Below are positions 52,778 to 61,541 of a stretch of DNA of 64,000 bases, one piece after another. The notes beneath the pieces were generated by a model, which was given only the letters and a program-made list of their open reading frames with translations, was not told the DNA's origin and ran no database searches. Both the position numbers and the translations under genes were made by a program. Source of the stretch: Flavimobilis sp052324925 (GTDB lineage Bacteria > Actinomycetota > Actinomycetes > Actinomycetales > Cellulomonadaceae); NCBI GenBank assembly GCA_052324925.1, contig JBQPRE010000001.1, one strand, 5' to 3'. The first letter of the stretch is position 1. Every line of letters begins with the position of its first letter.

Positions 52778-53152
52778 GTGAGACCCGTACGGCAGTGCTC
52801 GAGGACGGCGTGCCCCCGCTCCGCGGTGGCGACGCTGACGTACGTGTACGCAGACTCGACCGCGGTCTTGGGCCCGCTCGCGACGCTTGCCGAGCCGCAC
52901 AGCTATGACTTGTGCGCCGAGCACGCAGACCGCCTCACGGCCCCACGGGGCTGGGAAGTGGTGCGGCTCGTGACCGACCACGTCGAGGCGGGGCCGAGCC
53001 ACGACGATCTGCTCGCGCTCGCGGATGCGGTGCGTGAGGCGGGTCGTGCGACGACCCCCTCGCGGGGTCGCCACCTCGCGGAGCCCGCCCCCGTCCAGGT
53101 CGGTGAGATCGGCCGCAAGGGGCATCTGCGGGTCCTGCGGGGCGAGGGCTGA
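52778..53152 (+). CDS. DUF3499 protein, putative zinc-binding
   Basis: A 124-residue protein starting VRPVRQCSRTACPRSAVATLTYVYADS, the hallmark of DUF3499. Cysteines at QCSRTAC and the downstream LCAEH could bind a metal as a treble-clef-like finger. Function unknown; the gene is nearly always found beside the DUF1025-family and DUF5719 genes in actinobacteria. The GTG at 52778 has a -10 box eight bases upstream, supporting this start over longer in-frame extensions that run through the divergent gene. Confidence 0.85.
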   Translation: MRPVRQCSRTACPRSAVATLTYVYADSTAVLGPLATLAEPHSYDLCAEHADRLTAPRGWEVVRLVTDHVEAGPSHDDLLALADAVREAGRATTPSRGRHLAEPAPVQVGEIGRKGHLRVLRGEG

Positions 53153-53153
53153 C

Positions 53154-53426
53154 GTGTCGAACCCGTCACCGCGCAGGCGCCGCGGAGCGAAGCCGGTTGA
53201 GCCTCTCGGCTCACTGAGCGCTCCCGTGCCGACGGCGCCGGGGACGCGTGAGTGCATCGAGTGCGGGGCTCGCGAGCTCACCCGGGTCGACATGGTGCTG
53301 GCTGACGAGAGTGCTGTCGTCTTCGTGTCGTGCCAACGGTGTGAGACGACGGCGTGGATCGATGCGTCGGGCGCTGTGCTCGACCCCGAGGACGTGCTGC
53401 CGCGCATGCGCAGGCAGGGCGGCTAG
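53154..53426 (+). CDS. small two-CxxC zinc-ribbon-like protein
   Basis: A 90-residue protein with CIEC and CQRC motifs spaced by about 30 residues (TRECIECGARELTRVDMVLA ... VSCQRCETTAWID), the arrangement of a zinc ribbon. The N-terminal 30 residues are Pro/Arg-rich. It starts with GTG one base after the DUF3499 stop, so it is in the same operon. Its role is unknown; a nucleic-acid or protein-binding adaptor is one possibility. In many relatives a phosphomannomutase gene occupies the following position, but none is present here. Confidence 0.7.
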   Translation: MSNPSPRRRRGAKPVEPLGSLSAPVPTAPGTRECIECGARELTRVDMVLADESAVVFVSCQRCETTAWIDASGAVLDPEDVLPRMRRQGG

Positions 53427-53518
53427 CGAGCCCGCGTCCGGGCCGATGCTGGGGCGGTGCGGGCTGCGCACCGACAGACGAGGGATGCCGACGCACCCCG
53501 CTACGTGCAGGAGGAACG

Positions 53519-53734
53519 ATGAGTGAAGCGATGAGTGACGGATTTTCCGGGGTGCCGGTCGACCCGTGGGTGCGCGAGATCCTGCGCTGCCCCGCGACGG
53601 GGGCCGAGCTGGTTGACGGCGTCGGACCTGACGGGTCACCCGAGCTGTGGTCGACCGCAGCCGAGGGCGCGCTCGCGTACCCGGTGCGCGACGGCATTCC
53701 TGTTCTTCTCGTCGAGGACGCTCGCGCGCTCTAG
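53519..53734 (+). CDS. Trm112-family small protein
   Basis: A 71-residue protein of the Trm112/YcaR family: PWVREILRCPATGAELVDG at the start and the C-terminal LAYPVRDGIPVLLVEDAR signature. Family members act as zinc-binding partners or activators of methyltransferases, but this copy keeps only one Cys (in RCPATG), so metal binding is unlikely. GAGGAA and CAGGAGGA precede the ATG at 53519. It lies in line with the DUF3499 gene after a 92-base gap. Confidence 0.82.
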   Translation: MSEAMSDGFSGVPVDPWVREILRCPATGAELVDGVGPDGSPELWSTAAEGALAYPVRDGIPVLLVEDARAL

Positions 53735-53874
53735 TTGTCCCCGGCCATGAGGTTCGGCTCGCTCTTGAGCGCCAGGCACCCGGCGCTGACACGCCGCGCG
53801 CGACGTGCGTGCGCGGCCCTACACTGATCCGCGCCCTGCCTGGGGCGTGACCGACGGTGAGGGGACAGCAGGAC

Positions 53875-54813
53875 ATGGCACACGAAGGCGGTACGAAGGC
53901 GATCGTCGCGGCGCTGTTCGCGAACATGGGGATCGCGGTGACGAAGTTCATCGCGTACCTGCTCACGCACTCCTCGTCGATGCTGGCGGAGTCGGTGCAC
54001 TCGCTCGCGGACTCGGGCAACCAGGTGCTCCTGCTGCTGGGTGGCAAGCGCGCCCGGCGCGAGGCAACCCCTGAGCACCCCTTCGGCTACGGACGCGCCC
54101 GCTACGTCTACGCCTTCCTCGTCTCGATCATTCTCTTTTCGCTCGGTGGGCTGTTCGCGCTGTACGAGGCGTGGCACAAGTTCCGGGACCCGCACGCGAT
54201 CGACTCCTGGCACTGGGTCCCGGTCGTCGTCCTCGTCGCGGCGATCGTCATGGAGAGCTTGTCGTTCCGCACCGCGATCGTTGAGTCCAACACCGTGCGC
54301 GGACGCTTGTCGTGGCGCGAGTTCGTCCAGCGCTCGAAGTCGCCCGAGCTTCCGGTGATCTTGCTTGAGGACCTTGGTGCGCTCGTCGGCCTCGTCCTCG
54401 CGCTCGTCGGCGTCTCGATGACCCTCGTGACGGGCAACGGCCTCTGGGATGCAGCGGGCACGGCGTCGATCGGCGTGCTCCTCATTCTCATCGCGCTCAT
54501 CCTCGGGATCGAGGTGAAGTCGCTCCTCATCGGTGAGGCGGCGACGCCTGAGAACGTCACCGCGGTGCGTGAGGCGCTCGAGGGAACGCCGGGTGTGGAG
54601 TCGGTCATCCACCTGCGCACGATGCACCTCGGCCCTGAGGAGATTCTTGTGGCTGCGAAGATCGAGGTCATCGCGGCGGAGACTGCAGCCGACGTCGCTG
54701 CGGAGATCGACGCGGCCGAGGTAGCGGTGCGCGCGGCCTTGCCGGGCATCAAGGCTGTCATCTACCTCGAACCTGACCTGCGTCGCGCGGTCGAGGACGC
54801 TGCCTCAGCCTGA
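53875..54813 (+). CDS. cation diffusion facilitator transporter
   Basis: A 312-residue CDF-family efflux protein for divalent metals (Zn/Fe/Mn/Co). Six membrane segments lie between about 10 and 220, and a cytoplasmic C-terminal domain follows. The transport-site motif SMLAESVHSLADSGNQ carries the Asp/His pair (HSLAD), and the second site is LLEDLGALVGL. The longer loop with HPFGYGRARYVYAF is the FieF-like signature. The ATG at 53875 follows AGCAGGAC. Metal specificity cannot be read from the sequence. Independent of the Trm112 gene (140-base gap). Confidence 0.9.
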   Translation: MAHEGGTKAIVAALFANMGIAVTKFIAYLLTHSSSMLAESVHSLADSGNQVLLLLGGKRARREATPEHPFGYGRARYVYAFLVSIILFSLGGLFALYEAWHKFRDPHAIDSWHWVPVVVLVAAIVMESLSFRTAIVESNTVRGRLSWREFVQRSKSPELPVILLEDLGALVGLVLALVGVSMTLVTGNGLWDAAGTASIGVLLILIALILGIEVKSLLIGEAATPENVTAVREALEGTPGVESVIHLRTMHLGPEEILVAAKIEVIAAETAADVAAEIDAAEVAVRAALPGIKAVIYLEPDLRRAVEDAASA

Positions 54814-54880
54814 GCGCAGGCCCCCGCCGCCTCCCGAGCGTATGGTGACAAGACGTCTCCACATCGACGAGGAGGTCGCG

Positions 54881-56107
54881 ATGTCGCACCGCTCATCACG
54901 CCCACGCATGATCGTCGCGAGCGTGCTGGCCGCGTTCGTTGCCGTTGCGGGTCTTGTCCCGCCGGGAAGCATCGAACGCGCCGAGGCAGCGGAGAGTCGG
55001 CCCTCCGTGTCGATCGCCGTGTCGTCGTCTGGACGATTCCTCGCAGGCGAACGCCTCTGGGTCGCGGGGCGCGTTCGAGGGGCCTCTTCGGGTCGGAGTG
55101 TCAAGGTCCAGGTGCGGGCCGAGGGCGCGAGCCGGTGGACGACGGTGTCGCGCGGCAAGACGCGAGGGAACGGCAAGTACACGCTCAACGTGCGGCCGAC
55201 GTCGTCGGGGAAGGTCCGCGTCGTTGCGTCCGGGGGCGGGACGAAGTCCCGTGCGAGCGCGTCGCGCTCGATCAAGCGCGTCTCGGGCTCGCGGTCGCTC
55301 GCGTCGAGGGCGCGCCAGCTCGACGCGCGCCTCGGCAGGTCGACCGGTGCGCGCCACAGCCTGACGAAGGCCCAGCGCACCCGGACGAAGGTCAAGGGCG
55401 TCCGGTCGGTCAGCTACCGGAAGCATTCCAAGGGGATGCTCGTCGAGGTGCGGACGAGCTCGGCTCGTCGCACGTGGGTGGTCTCGGGGACGATCCTCAA
55501 GCGGTACCTCGCCGACGACGGCCCGAAGGGCCGGTGGGGCGTACCGACGACGGACGCCCGCTGCGGACTCGCCGAGTCGGGCTGCGTGCAGAGCTTCTCG
55601 CGCGGCACGCTGTACGCGGCGAGCGGTGACCGCACGGCGTCCTCCTCGGGTGCGAGGGGGCGCAAGGGCGAGGTCATCGCGGCTGCGCGTTCGCAGGTCG
55701 GTTACGCAGATCGCTACCGCGGGACGGGGCCGCACACGACGAAGTACAACCGGTGGATCTCGTCGAGCGCCGCGTGGTGCTCGATCTTCCTGTCGTGGGC
55801 GGGCAATGCGTCCGGCAACCGTGCGGGCATCCCGATCGAGCGGAACTACTCCTCGTTCGTGCGTTCCGTGCGCGCGACATTGCCGACCGGCAGCACACCG
55901 AGGGCGGGTGCGATCGCGTTCATCAGCACGCGGCCGCCGCACAGCAGTGCGAACCACGTTGCGCTCGTCACGAACGTGACACGCGGTGGACGCACCCTCA
56001 ATGTCATTCACGGCAACTACGGTCCGGGCGGGGGCCGGCGCGGGGTGACGGAGCAGAAGTGGCCGTCGTCGTACCGGGTGCTCTTCTACGCCTACCCGCG
56101 TTATTGA
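54881..56107 (+). CDS. secreted CHAP-like cell-wall protein, paralogue 1
   Basis: A 408-residue exported protein. Signal peptide to about 36 (ERAEAAES); a beta-rich Ig-like domain (about 42-132); a basic domain (about 138-210); an LGFP-like segment (213-248, with RWGVPTTDARCG); and a C-terminal CHAP/NlpC-like amidase domain (262-408). The probable catalytic set is C300 in AAWCSIFLSWA, H359 in ANHVALVT and N379 in HGNYG. GGAGGT lies just before the ATG at 54881. The gene at 57224 is a paralogue with the same layout; an acyltransferase lies between them. Likely a peptidoglycan peptidase or amidase; the exact bond is unknown. Confidence 0.82.
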   Translation: MSHRSSRPRMIVASVLAAFVAVAGLVPPGSIERAEAAESRPSVSIAVSSSGRFLAGERLWVAGRVRGASSGRSVKVQVRAEGASRWTTVSRGKTRGNGKYTLNVRPTSSGKVRVVASGGGTKSRASASRSIKRVSGSRSLASRARQLDARLGRSTGARHSLTKAQRTRTKVKGVRSVSYRKHSKGMLVEVRTSSARRTWVVSGTILKRYLADDGPKGRWGVPTTDARCGLAESGCVQSFSRGTLYAASGDRTASSSGARGRKGEVIAAARSQVGYADRYRGTGPHTTKYNRWISSSAAWCSIFLSWAGNASGNRAGIPIERNYSSFVRSVRATLPTGSTPRAGAIAFISTRPPHSSANHVALVTNVTRGGRTLNVIHGNYGPGGGRRGVTEQKWPSSYRVLFYAYPRY

Positions 56108-56126
56108 GCGGGGTGTGAGCCGACCG

Positions 56127-57146
56127 TCAGGTGCGCTGGCTCGGCTCCGTTGGGCTCGGCCTGGTGAGGAGCCGCGCGAGCCATGCGGGACGCAGAACGG
56201 CGTTGAGGCCCCGTGAGACGGGGTCGAGCGCGAGGATCGCTGTCAACGCTGCAGCGGCCGTGATGGCTCCGAGGACGACGAACGGGCCGCGCGCATCCTC
56301 GAGCCACGTGACGTCGAGCAGAGGCCGGACGATGAGGGCGTGCAGAACGTAGATGGCCAGGCTGTTGCGTCCCCATCGGGTGAGCCAGGACGAGGCTCGC
56401 GGGGTGAGGAGCAGGATGGCGATGGTTCCGAGCAGACCTGCGACGAGGACGCCGCTGCGCACCACGAGCCCCGCCGTCGGCGAGAGGTCGTCGGCGCGGT
56501 AGGAGCCGTTCATGAAGAACCATCCGCGGTGCGTGCGTTCGGAGAGCACCCAGCTCGCTGCGAGGAGCGCGACGAGGTAGATCCCGCCCGCGGTACGCCA
56601 CCGGGCACCGGCTGAGCGCAGCCGGTCGACGAGCGCGGGAGTGACGCACACGCCGAGGACGTAGAAGGGCAGGAACCCGACGACGCGTCCGAGCGTGAGG
56701 GTCGAGTCGAGCGCACGCTCGAGCGGCAGGAGGAGGCTGAGCGCGGTCGCGAGAACGAGCGGGTAGCGCAGGACTCGGATGACGGGGGTCGCGAGGCGCC
56801 ACAGCGCGAGCGCAAGAAGGAACCACAGCGTGAAGGCGGGTGTGAGCACGCTGGGGCGGAACGAGCCTCCGGCGAGAGCTGTTCCGATCGCGCCGTGGAG
56901 CAGGTCGAGAAGAACGTAGGGGACGACGAGCGAGGTGAGGATCGCCGCCGCCTGGCGAGGTGTACCCGTCCAGTTCCGGGCGACGTAGCCGGAGACGGTG
57001 ACGAAGGCCGCCATGTGGAACGTGTAGATCCACAAGTTGAGAACGTCCGCTCCCGGCGTCGTGACGGCGGTGAGGACGTGGCCGAGGACGACGAGGCCGA
57101 TGAGCAGGCCACGAGCATTGTCGAGGTAAGGGTCGCGGGTCGTCAC
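56127..57146 (-). CDS. acyltransferase-3-like membrane protein
   Basis: A 339-residue protein with about ten membrane segments and the acyltransferase-3 N terminus (RDPYLDNARGLLIGLVVLGHVLTAV), where the conserved Arg and the His of GHVL are expected to act in acyl transfer. TFHMAAFVTVSGY and SLAIYVLHALIVRP are the other landmarks. Such enzymes O-acetylate surface sugars. The GTG at 57146 has TATTCT six bases upstream; longer in-frame starts overlap the neighbouring gene region. It is convergent with paralogue 1 (19-base gap) and divergent from paralogue 2. Confidence 0.85.
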   Translation of the reverse strand: MTTRDPYLDNARGLLIGLVVLGHVLTAVTTPGADVLNLWIYTFHMAAFVTVSGYVARNWTGTPRQAAAILTSLVVPYVLLDLLHGAIGTALAGGSFRPSVLTPAFTLWFLLALALWRLATPVIRVLRYPLVLATALSLLLPLERALDSTLTLGRVVGFLPFYVLGVCVTPALVDRLRSAGARWRTAGGIYLVALLAASWVLSERTHRGWFFMNGSYRADDLSPTAGLVVRSGVLVAGLLGTIAILLLTPRASSWLTRWGRNSLAIYVLHALIVRPLLDVTWLEDARGPFVVLGAITAAAALTAILALDPVSRGLNAVLRPAWLARLLTRPSPTEPSQRT

Positions 57147-57152
57147 TGACCG

Positions 57153-57158
57153 AGAATA
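57153..57158 (-). promoter_or_regulatory. -10 box of the acyltransferase gene
   Basis: TATTCT on the minus strand, six bases before the GTG at 57146. Confidence 0.5.
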
Positions 57159-57223
57159 GGCGCGGTTGCGCAACGGGGCGAGCCGTTCTGGTCGACGGCG
57201 CCGACCCCGGGTGGCATCCTCGA

Positions 57224-58510
57224 ATGATGCCTGGCCACTCGTTGTCCCCCCGTTCCCTTCGTTCCGCCGCCCTCGCACTCGCTGTGGGGCTCGCGGGACT
57301 CATCGCCCCGCTCCCGGCGACGACGCCTGCCGCCGCTGGAGTCCCGTTCGCCGGCCCGATTGCGGGCGCCCACATGGGCGCTGCGGCAACCTCGAGCGTC
57401 AAGGTGAGGCTCGGGGTGTCTGAGACGCGCCCGCGCGCGGGTGAGCGGCTCTGGCTCGTCGCCCAGGTCGGCGGGACGGCCAAGCGCTCGGGTCGCACCG
57501 TCGTGTTCGAGCAGCGACGCGGTGATCGATGGACGCGTGTGGCGACGACGCGGACGCCGTCGTCGGGCCGTGTTGCGGCGTTTGCTCACGTGACCCGTCA
57601 GAACGCGTTCCGAGCGCGTGTCCTCGACTCGCGCCACCGCACCCTCACGTCGGCCAAGCGCACCGTCAGGGTGACGAAGGCGTCGCGCACGCTCGCGTCG
57701 CGCGCAGCGGACCTGGGCTCGCGGCTCGGTCGGCCCAAGGGCTCGGTGAAGACCCTCACCACGACCCAGCGCAAGGCCACCCGCGTGAAGGGCGTGACGA
57801 AGGTCCGGACGCGCACGTACACGCGCGGTGTCCTCGTCGAGGTCACGCGCAAGGTCGGCAAGCGGACCGAGGTGAGGACGTGGGTCGTCACGGGTGCAAC
57901 TGGCCGCTGGTATGCCAAGTCGGGCGCGGCACACGGGCGCTGGGGTGTTCCGGTCGCGGACGGCCGCTGCGGACTCATCGAGAGAGGCTGCGTCCATCGC
58001 TTCACGCGCGGGACCGCGTATGTCTCTCCGACGAGCGGCCGCGTGGCCGCGACCACGGTGCGTGGCGACCGCGGCGCGATCATCGCGACAGCGCGTTCGC
58101 AGGTGGGGTACGTCAAGGCCGCGCCCACCCCGTCACGCCAGTCGACGAAGTACAACCGGTGGATGGGCTCGAGCGCGGCGTGGTGCTCGTTCTTCCAGTC
58201 GTGGTCGTCGCAGGCCGCAGGGCTGGGCAGGACGATTCCCAAGATCGACCGCTTCCGTGACTTCCGTGCTGCGACGCTCCGCGACCTTCCCTCGGGCCGT
58301 ACGCCCAGGGTGGGTGCGCTCGCGTTCCGGCACACGACGGGCCCGGCGGGCGAGGCGACGCACGTCGGCCTCGTCTCTGAGGTGACGAAGACGCGCGTGC
58401 GGCTCATCGACGGCAACACGGTCGGCCACCTGCCCGCGGGAACCCGCGGTGTCCTTGAGCGGTCGTTCCCGCGCTCAGCGATCCTCTACTACGTCTATCC
58501 GTCGTACTGA
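57224..58510 (+). CDS. secreted CHAP-like cell-wall protein, paralogue 2
   Basis: A 428-residue exported protein with the same domain order as the gene at 54881: signal peptide (to about 38), Ig-like domain (about 58-150), basic domain (155-228), LGFP-like segment (RWGVPVADGRCG, 239-250) and CHAP-like domain. Putative catalytic residues are C321 in AAWCSFFQSW, H380 in ATHVGLVS and N398 in DGNT. SQVGY and TKYNRWM/I-SSAAWC are shared almost letter for letter with paralogue 1, and both end in an aromatic-Pro-x-Tyr tail (YAYPRY, YVYPSY). The start is ATG 57224, or 57227 directly behind. Function inferred as for paralogue 1. Confidence 0.82.
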   Translation: MMPGHSLSPRSLRSAALALAVGLAGLIAPLPATTPAAAGVPFAGPIAGAHMGAAATSSVKVRLGVSETRPRAGERLWLVAQVGGTAKRSGRTVVFEQRRGDRWTRVATTRTPSSGRVAAFAHVTRQNAFRARVLDSRHRTLTSAKRTVRVTKASRTLASRAADLGSRLGRPKGSVKTLTTTQRKATRVKGVTKVRTRTYTRGVLVEVTRKVGKRTEVRTWVVTGATGRWYAKSGAAHGRWGVPVADGRCGLIERGCVHRFTRGTAYVSPTSGRVAATTVRGDRGAIIATARSQVGYVKAAPTPSRQSTKYNRWMGSSAAWCSFFQSWSSQAAGLGRTIPKIDRFRDFRAATLRDLPSGRTPRVGALAFRHTTGPAGEATHVGLVSEVTKTRVRLIDGNTVGHLPAGTRGVLERSFPRSAILYYVYPSY

Positions 58511-58555
58511 CGCGCCGCGAGGGACGTCCGGGCCGACCTCACGCAGTCGCGTCGG

Positions 58556-58561
58556 TATCCT
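58556..58561 (+). promoter_or_regulatory. -10 box of the galactan cluster
   Basis: TATCCT, six bases before the GTG at 58568. The five following genes overlap or nearly overlap, so this promoter may drive the whole cluster up to wzm/wzt. Confidence 0.55.
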
Positions 58562-58567
58562 TACCGT

Positions 58568-59536
58568 GTGGTGGACTCTCCTCTCGTTCGGCCTGGCGGC
58601 CGCGTCGTCGCTGTTGTCGTCGCCTTCAACCGGCGGGACCTTCTCCAGGACGCGCTCGACGCGCTCGCGGCGCAGACGCGACCGCTCGACGCGATCCTCG
58701 TCGTCGACAACGCGTCGACCGACGACTCCGCCGACGTTGCGCGTCGGCATCCGGCAGCTCCCGTCGTCGTGACCCTCGAGCGCAACACGGGTGGGGCCGG
58801 CGGCTTTGCTGCGGGCATCGCGCACGCGGTGGCGAGCCTCGACGCCGACGGCGTCTGGCTCATGGACGACGACACGATCCCGACGCCGACGGCTCTTGCC
58901 GAGCTGTTGGCGGCGTGGGCCGCGCACCCTGTCCCGGTCGACGCGGCGGGCAGCCGCGTCCTGTGGACCGACGGCCGCGACCACCCGATGAACACTCCGC
59001 GCTCCCGCCCGGGCACGAGCCGGGCCGCTCTGGCGACGGCGAAGCGCGCGGGTGTCGTGCCCGTGCGGTCGACCTCATTTGTCTCGATGCTCGTGAGCGC
59101 GGACGCGGTGCGGACGCACGGCCTCCCGGTCGCCGACTACTTCATCTGGAACGACGACTTCGAGTACTCGTGCCGCCTGCTGCGTGAGGGCACGGGCCTG
59201 CACGTGCCCGCGAGCGTCGTCGAGCATCGCACCAAGACGTTCGGCGCGACTGACGCAGACCCGGGCGACCGGTTCTACTTCGAGGTCCGCAACAAGGTGT
59301 GGCTGTTCACGCGTTCGCACGCGCTGGGCGGCGGCGAGCGGCTCCTCTACGGTGCCTCGACGTTGCGGCGCTGGGTGCGGACGATCGCGCGGTCCCGGGC
59401 ACGGGGCGTGCTGCTGCGCGCCGGCGGGCGCGGGCTGCGTGACGGCGTCCTGCGACGTCCGCAGCCGACGTCGCGGGTCCTTGCGGGTCTGGCTCTCGCC
59501 GATGATGTCGCGGCCCTCGACCGGTCGGCGCGATGA
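58568..59536 (+). CDS. GT2 glycosyltransferase, GlfT1-like
   Basis: A 322-residue GT-A enzyme. Landmarks are VVVAFNRRDLLQDALDALAAQ, VVDNASTDDS, the GGAGGFAAGIAHA loop and WLMDDDTIPTPTAL, with an FIWNDDFEYSCRL catalytic region. The GGAGGF/DDD combination is the pattern of GlfT1, the initiating galactofuranosyltransferase of mycobacterial arabinogalactan. UDP-Galf as donor is supported by glf three genes downstream. The GTG at 58568 is supported by the -10 box; a second GTG follows at 58571. The next gene overlaps its stop as ATGA. Confidence 0.82.
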   Translation: MVDSPLVRPGGRVVAVVVAFNRRDLLQDALDALAAQTRPLDAILVVDNASTDDSADVARRHPAAPVVVTLERNTGGAGGFAAGIAHAVASLDADGVWLMDDDTIPTPTALAELLAAWAAHPVPVDAAGSRVLWTDGRDHPMNTPRSRPGTSRAALATAKRAGVVPVRSTSFVSMLVSADAVRTHGLPVADYFIWNDDFEYSCRLLREGTGLHVPASVVEHRTKTFGATDADPGDRFYFEVRNKVWLFTRSHALGGGERLLYGASTLRRWVRTIARSRARGVLLRAGGRGLRDGVLRRPQPTSRVLAGLALADDVAALDRSAR

Positions 59537-60384
59537 CGCAAGCCCTTCCTGCGTTCTCCGTTCTGCTGCCCGTCTACCGCGGTGATCGCGCAGAGTTCCT
59601 CGCGCGCGCCTTTGACGCCGCGACCGTCGAGCAGGAGCTGCGGCCCGACGAGGTCGTCATCGTGCGTGACGGGCCTGTCGGCCCGGAGATCGCCGCCGAG
59701 CTCAGGGCGATCCTCGCGCGGGCCGTCGTGCCCGTGACGCTCGTCGAGCTCACCGAGAACGTCGGGCTCGCCCGCGCGCTCGAGGCGGGGCTCGAGCGTT
59801 GCGCTCACGAGGTCGTCGCGCGCGCCGACGCCGATGACATCTCGTTGCCGGGTCGGTTCGCGGCGCAGCTTCCGGTGATGGCCGCGGGGGCCGACCTCGT
59901 CGGCACCGCGCTCGTCGAGTTCGACGACGACGAGAACGTCACGGGCGCCCTCCGGGTGCTGCCGACCGACCCCGACGAGATCGCGCGCTACGCGCGCTTC
60001 GCGGACCCGTTCAACCACCCGAGCGTCGTCTATCGTCGCTCCGCCGTCGCGGCGGCCGGCGGCTACCAGGACCTCCACCTCATGGAGGACTACCTCCTGT
60101 TCGCGCGCATGATCGCCGCCGGGGCCAAGGTCGCCAACCTGGCCGAGCCGCTCGTCAAGTACCGCACGGGGGCAGGCTCGTACGCGCGGCGCGGCGGGCG
60201 CGCCCTGCTGCGCTCTGAGCTCTCGCTCCAGGGGACGCTGCGACGCGAAGGTTTCACGAGCACCCCGCAGGCCGTGCGCAACGTCGTCGTCCGGGGCGGG
60301 TACCGTCTCGTGCCGGAGGCCGTGCGACGTGTCGCGTACCGGTCCATGATCCTGCGCCGCGGCGCAGGGGAGAAGGAGTCGTGA
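59533..60384 (+). CDS. GT2 glycosyltransferase
   Basis: A 283-residue GT-A enzyme with FSVLLPVYRGDRAEFLARAFDA, DEVVIVRDGPVG, VVARADADDISLPGRF (the metal-binding DAD motif) and LMEDYLLFARMI as catalytic segment. This is the AmsE/EpsE-like type common in exopolysaccharide clusters. It overlaps the GlfT1-like gene by four bases and the glf gene by four, so all three are coupled. Donor unknown; UDP-Galf or another hexose is plausible. Confidence 0.85.
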   Translation: MTQALPAFSVLLPVYRGDRAEFLARAFDAATVEQELRPDEVVIVRDGPVGPEIAAELRAILARAVVPVTLVELTENVGLARALEAGLERCAHEVVARADADDISLPGRFAAQLPVMAAGADLVGTALVEFDDDENVTGALRVLPTDPDEIARYARFADPFNHPSVVYRRSAVAAAGGYQDLHLMEDYLLFARMIAAGAKVANLAEPLVKYRTGAGSYARRGGRALLRSELSLQGTLRREGFTSTPQAVRNVVVRGGYRLVPEAVRRVAYRSMILRRGAGEKES

Positions 60385-61541
60385 CCATGAGCGCGGACCT
60401 CGTCGTCGTGGGTTCGGGCCTCTTCGGCCTCACAGTCGCGGAGCGCATGGCGTCCGCGGGACGCAAGGTCGTCGTCCTCGAGCGTCGTGACCACCTCGGT
60501 GGCAATGCGTGGAGCGAGATCGAGCCGACGACGGGCATCGAGGTGCACCGCTACGGCGCGCACCTCTTCCACACGTCGAACGAGCGCGTGTGGGAGTACG
60601 TCAACCGGTTCACGTCGTTCACCGACTACGTCCACCACGTGTATACGACGCACCGGGGCGAGGCCTACCCCATGCCGATCAACCTCGGCACGGTCAACCA
60701 GTTCTTCCGGTCCTCCTACGGCCCCGACGCGGCACGAGCACTCATCGCTGAGCAGTCGGCCGAGCTCGAGGGCCGGCGCCCCGAGAACCTCGACGAGAAG
60801 GGCGTCTCGCTCATCGGGCGTCCGCTGTACGAGGCGTTCATCCGCGGGTACACGGCCAAGCAGTGGCAGACGGACCCTCGCGAGCTGCCCGCGTCGATCA
60901 TCTCGCGGCTGCCCGTGCGCTTCACGTACGACAACCGCTACTTCAACGACACGCACGAGGGCCTGCCGACCGACGGCTACGCGGCGTGGCTCACGCGCAT
61001 GGCTGACCACCCCAACATCGAGGTCCGCCTGTCGACCGACTTCTTCGACGAGTCCCACGAGTACGCCAAGAGCAAGGTCGTCGGACGCATCCCCGTCGTG
61101 TACACGGGCCCGCTCGACCGCTACTTCGACCACAGCGAGGGCCGACTCACGTGGCGCACGCTCGACTTCGAGCAGGAGATCTGCGAGACGGGCGACTTCC
61201 AGGGCACGTCGGTGATGAACTACGCCGACGAGGACGTGCCGTACACGCGCATCCTCGAGTTCCGCCACTTCCACCCCGAGCGGGACGTCCAACGCGAGCG
61301 CACGGTCATCGTGCGCGAGTACTCGCGCTTCGCGGAAGAGGGCGACGAGCCCTACTACCCGGTGAGCACCCCCGAGGACCGGGAGCGGCTGCTGCGCTAC
61401 CGCGAGCGCGCGGACGCCGAGGACCGCGTGTTCTTCGGCGGGCGGCTCGGCACCTACCAGTACCTCGACATGCACATGGCGATCGGCTCTGCGCTCTCGA
61501 TGGTCGACAACCACCTCGCGCCCCTATGGGGCGAGCAGTGA
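60381..61541 (+). CDS. glf: UDP-galactopyranose mutase
   Basis: A 386-residue flavoenzyme that converts UDP-galactopyranose to UDP-galactofuranose. The FAD motif VVGSGLFGLTVAERM starts at about residue 8, followed by RRDHLGGNAWSE and YGAHLFHTSNERVW, the RYGAHLFHT region that contacts substrate, and GYTAKQWQTDP. The C-terminal FGGRLGTYQYLDMHMAIGSAL is diagnostic. GTG at 60381 overlaps the previous stop, with GGAGAAGGAG just upstream. It supplies Galf donor to the neighbouring transferases. Confidence 0.96.
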   Translation: MTMSADLVVVGSGLFGLTVAERMASAGRKVVVLERRDHLGGNAWSEIEPTTGIEVHRYGAHLFHTSNERVWEYVNRFTSFTDYVHHVYTTHRGEAYPMPINLGTVNQFFRSSYGPDAARALIAEQSAELEGRRPENLDEKGVSLIGRPLYEAFIRGYTAKQWQTDPRELPASIISRLPVRFTYDNRYFNDTHEGLPTDGYAAWLTRMADHPNIEVRLSTDFFDESHEYAKSKVVGRIPVVYTGPLDRYFDHSEGRLTWRTLDFEQEICETGDFQGTSVMNYADEDVPYTRILEFRHFHPERDVQRERTVIVREYSRFAEEGDEPYYPVSTPEDRERLLRYRERADAEDRVFFGGRLGTYQYLDMHMAIGSALSMVDNHLAPLWGEQ

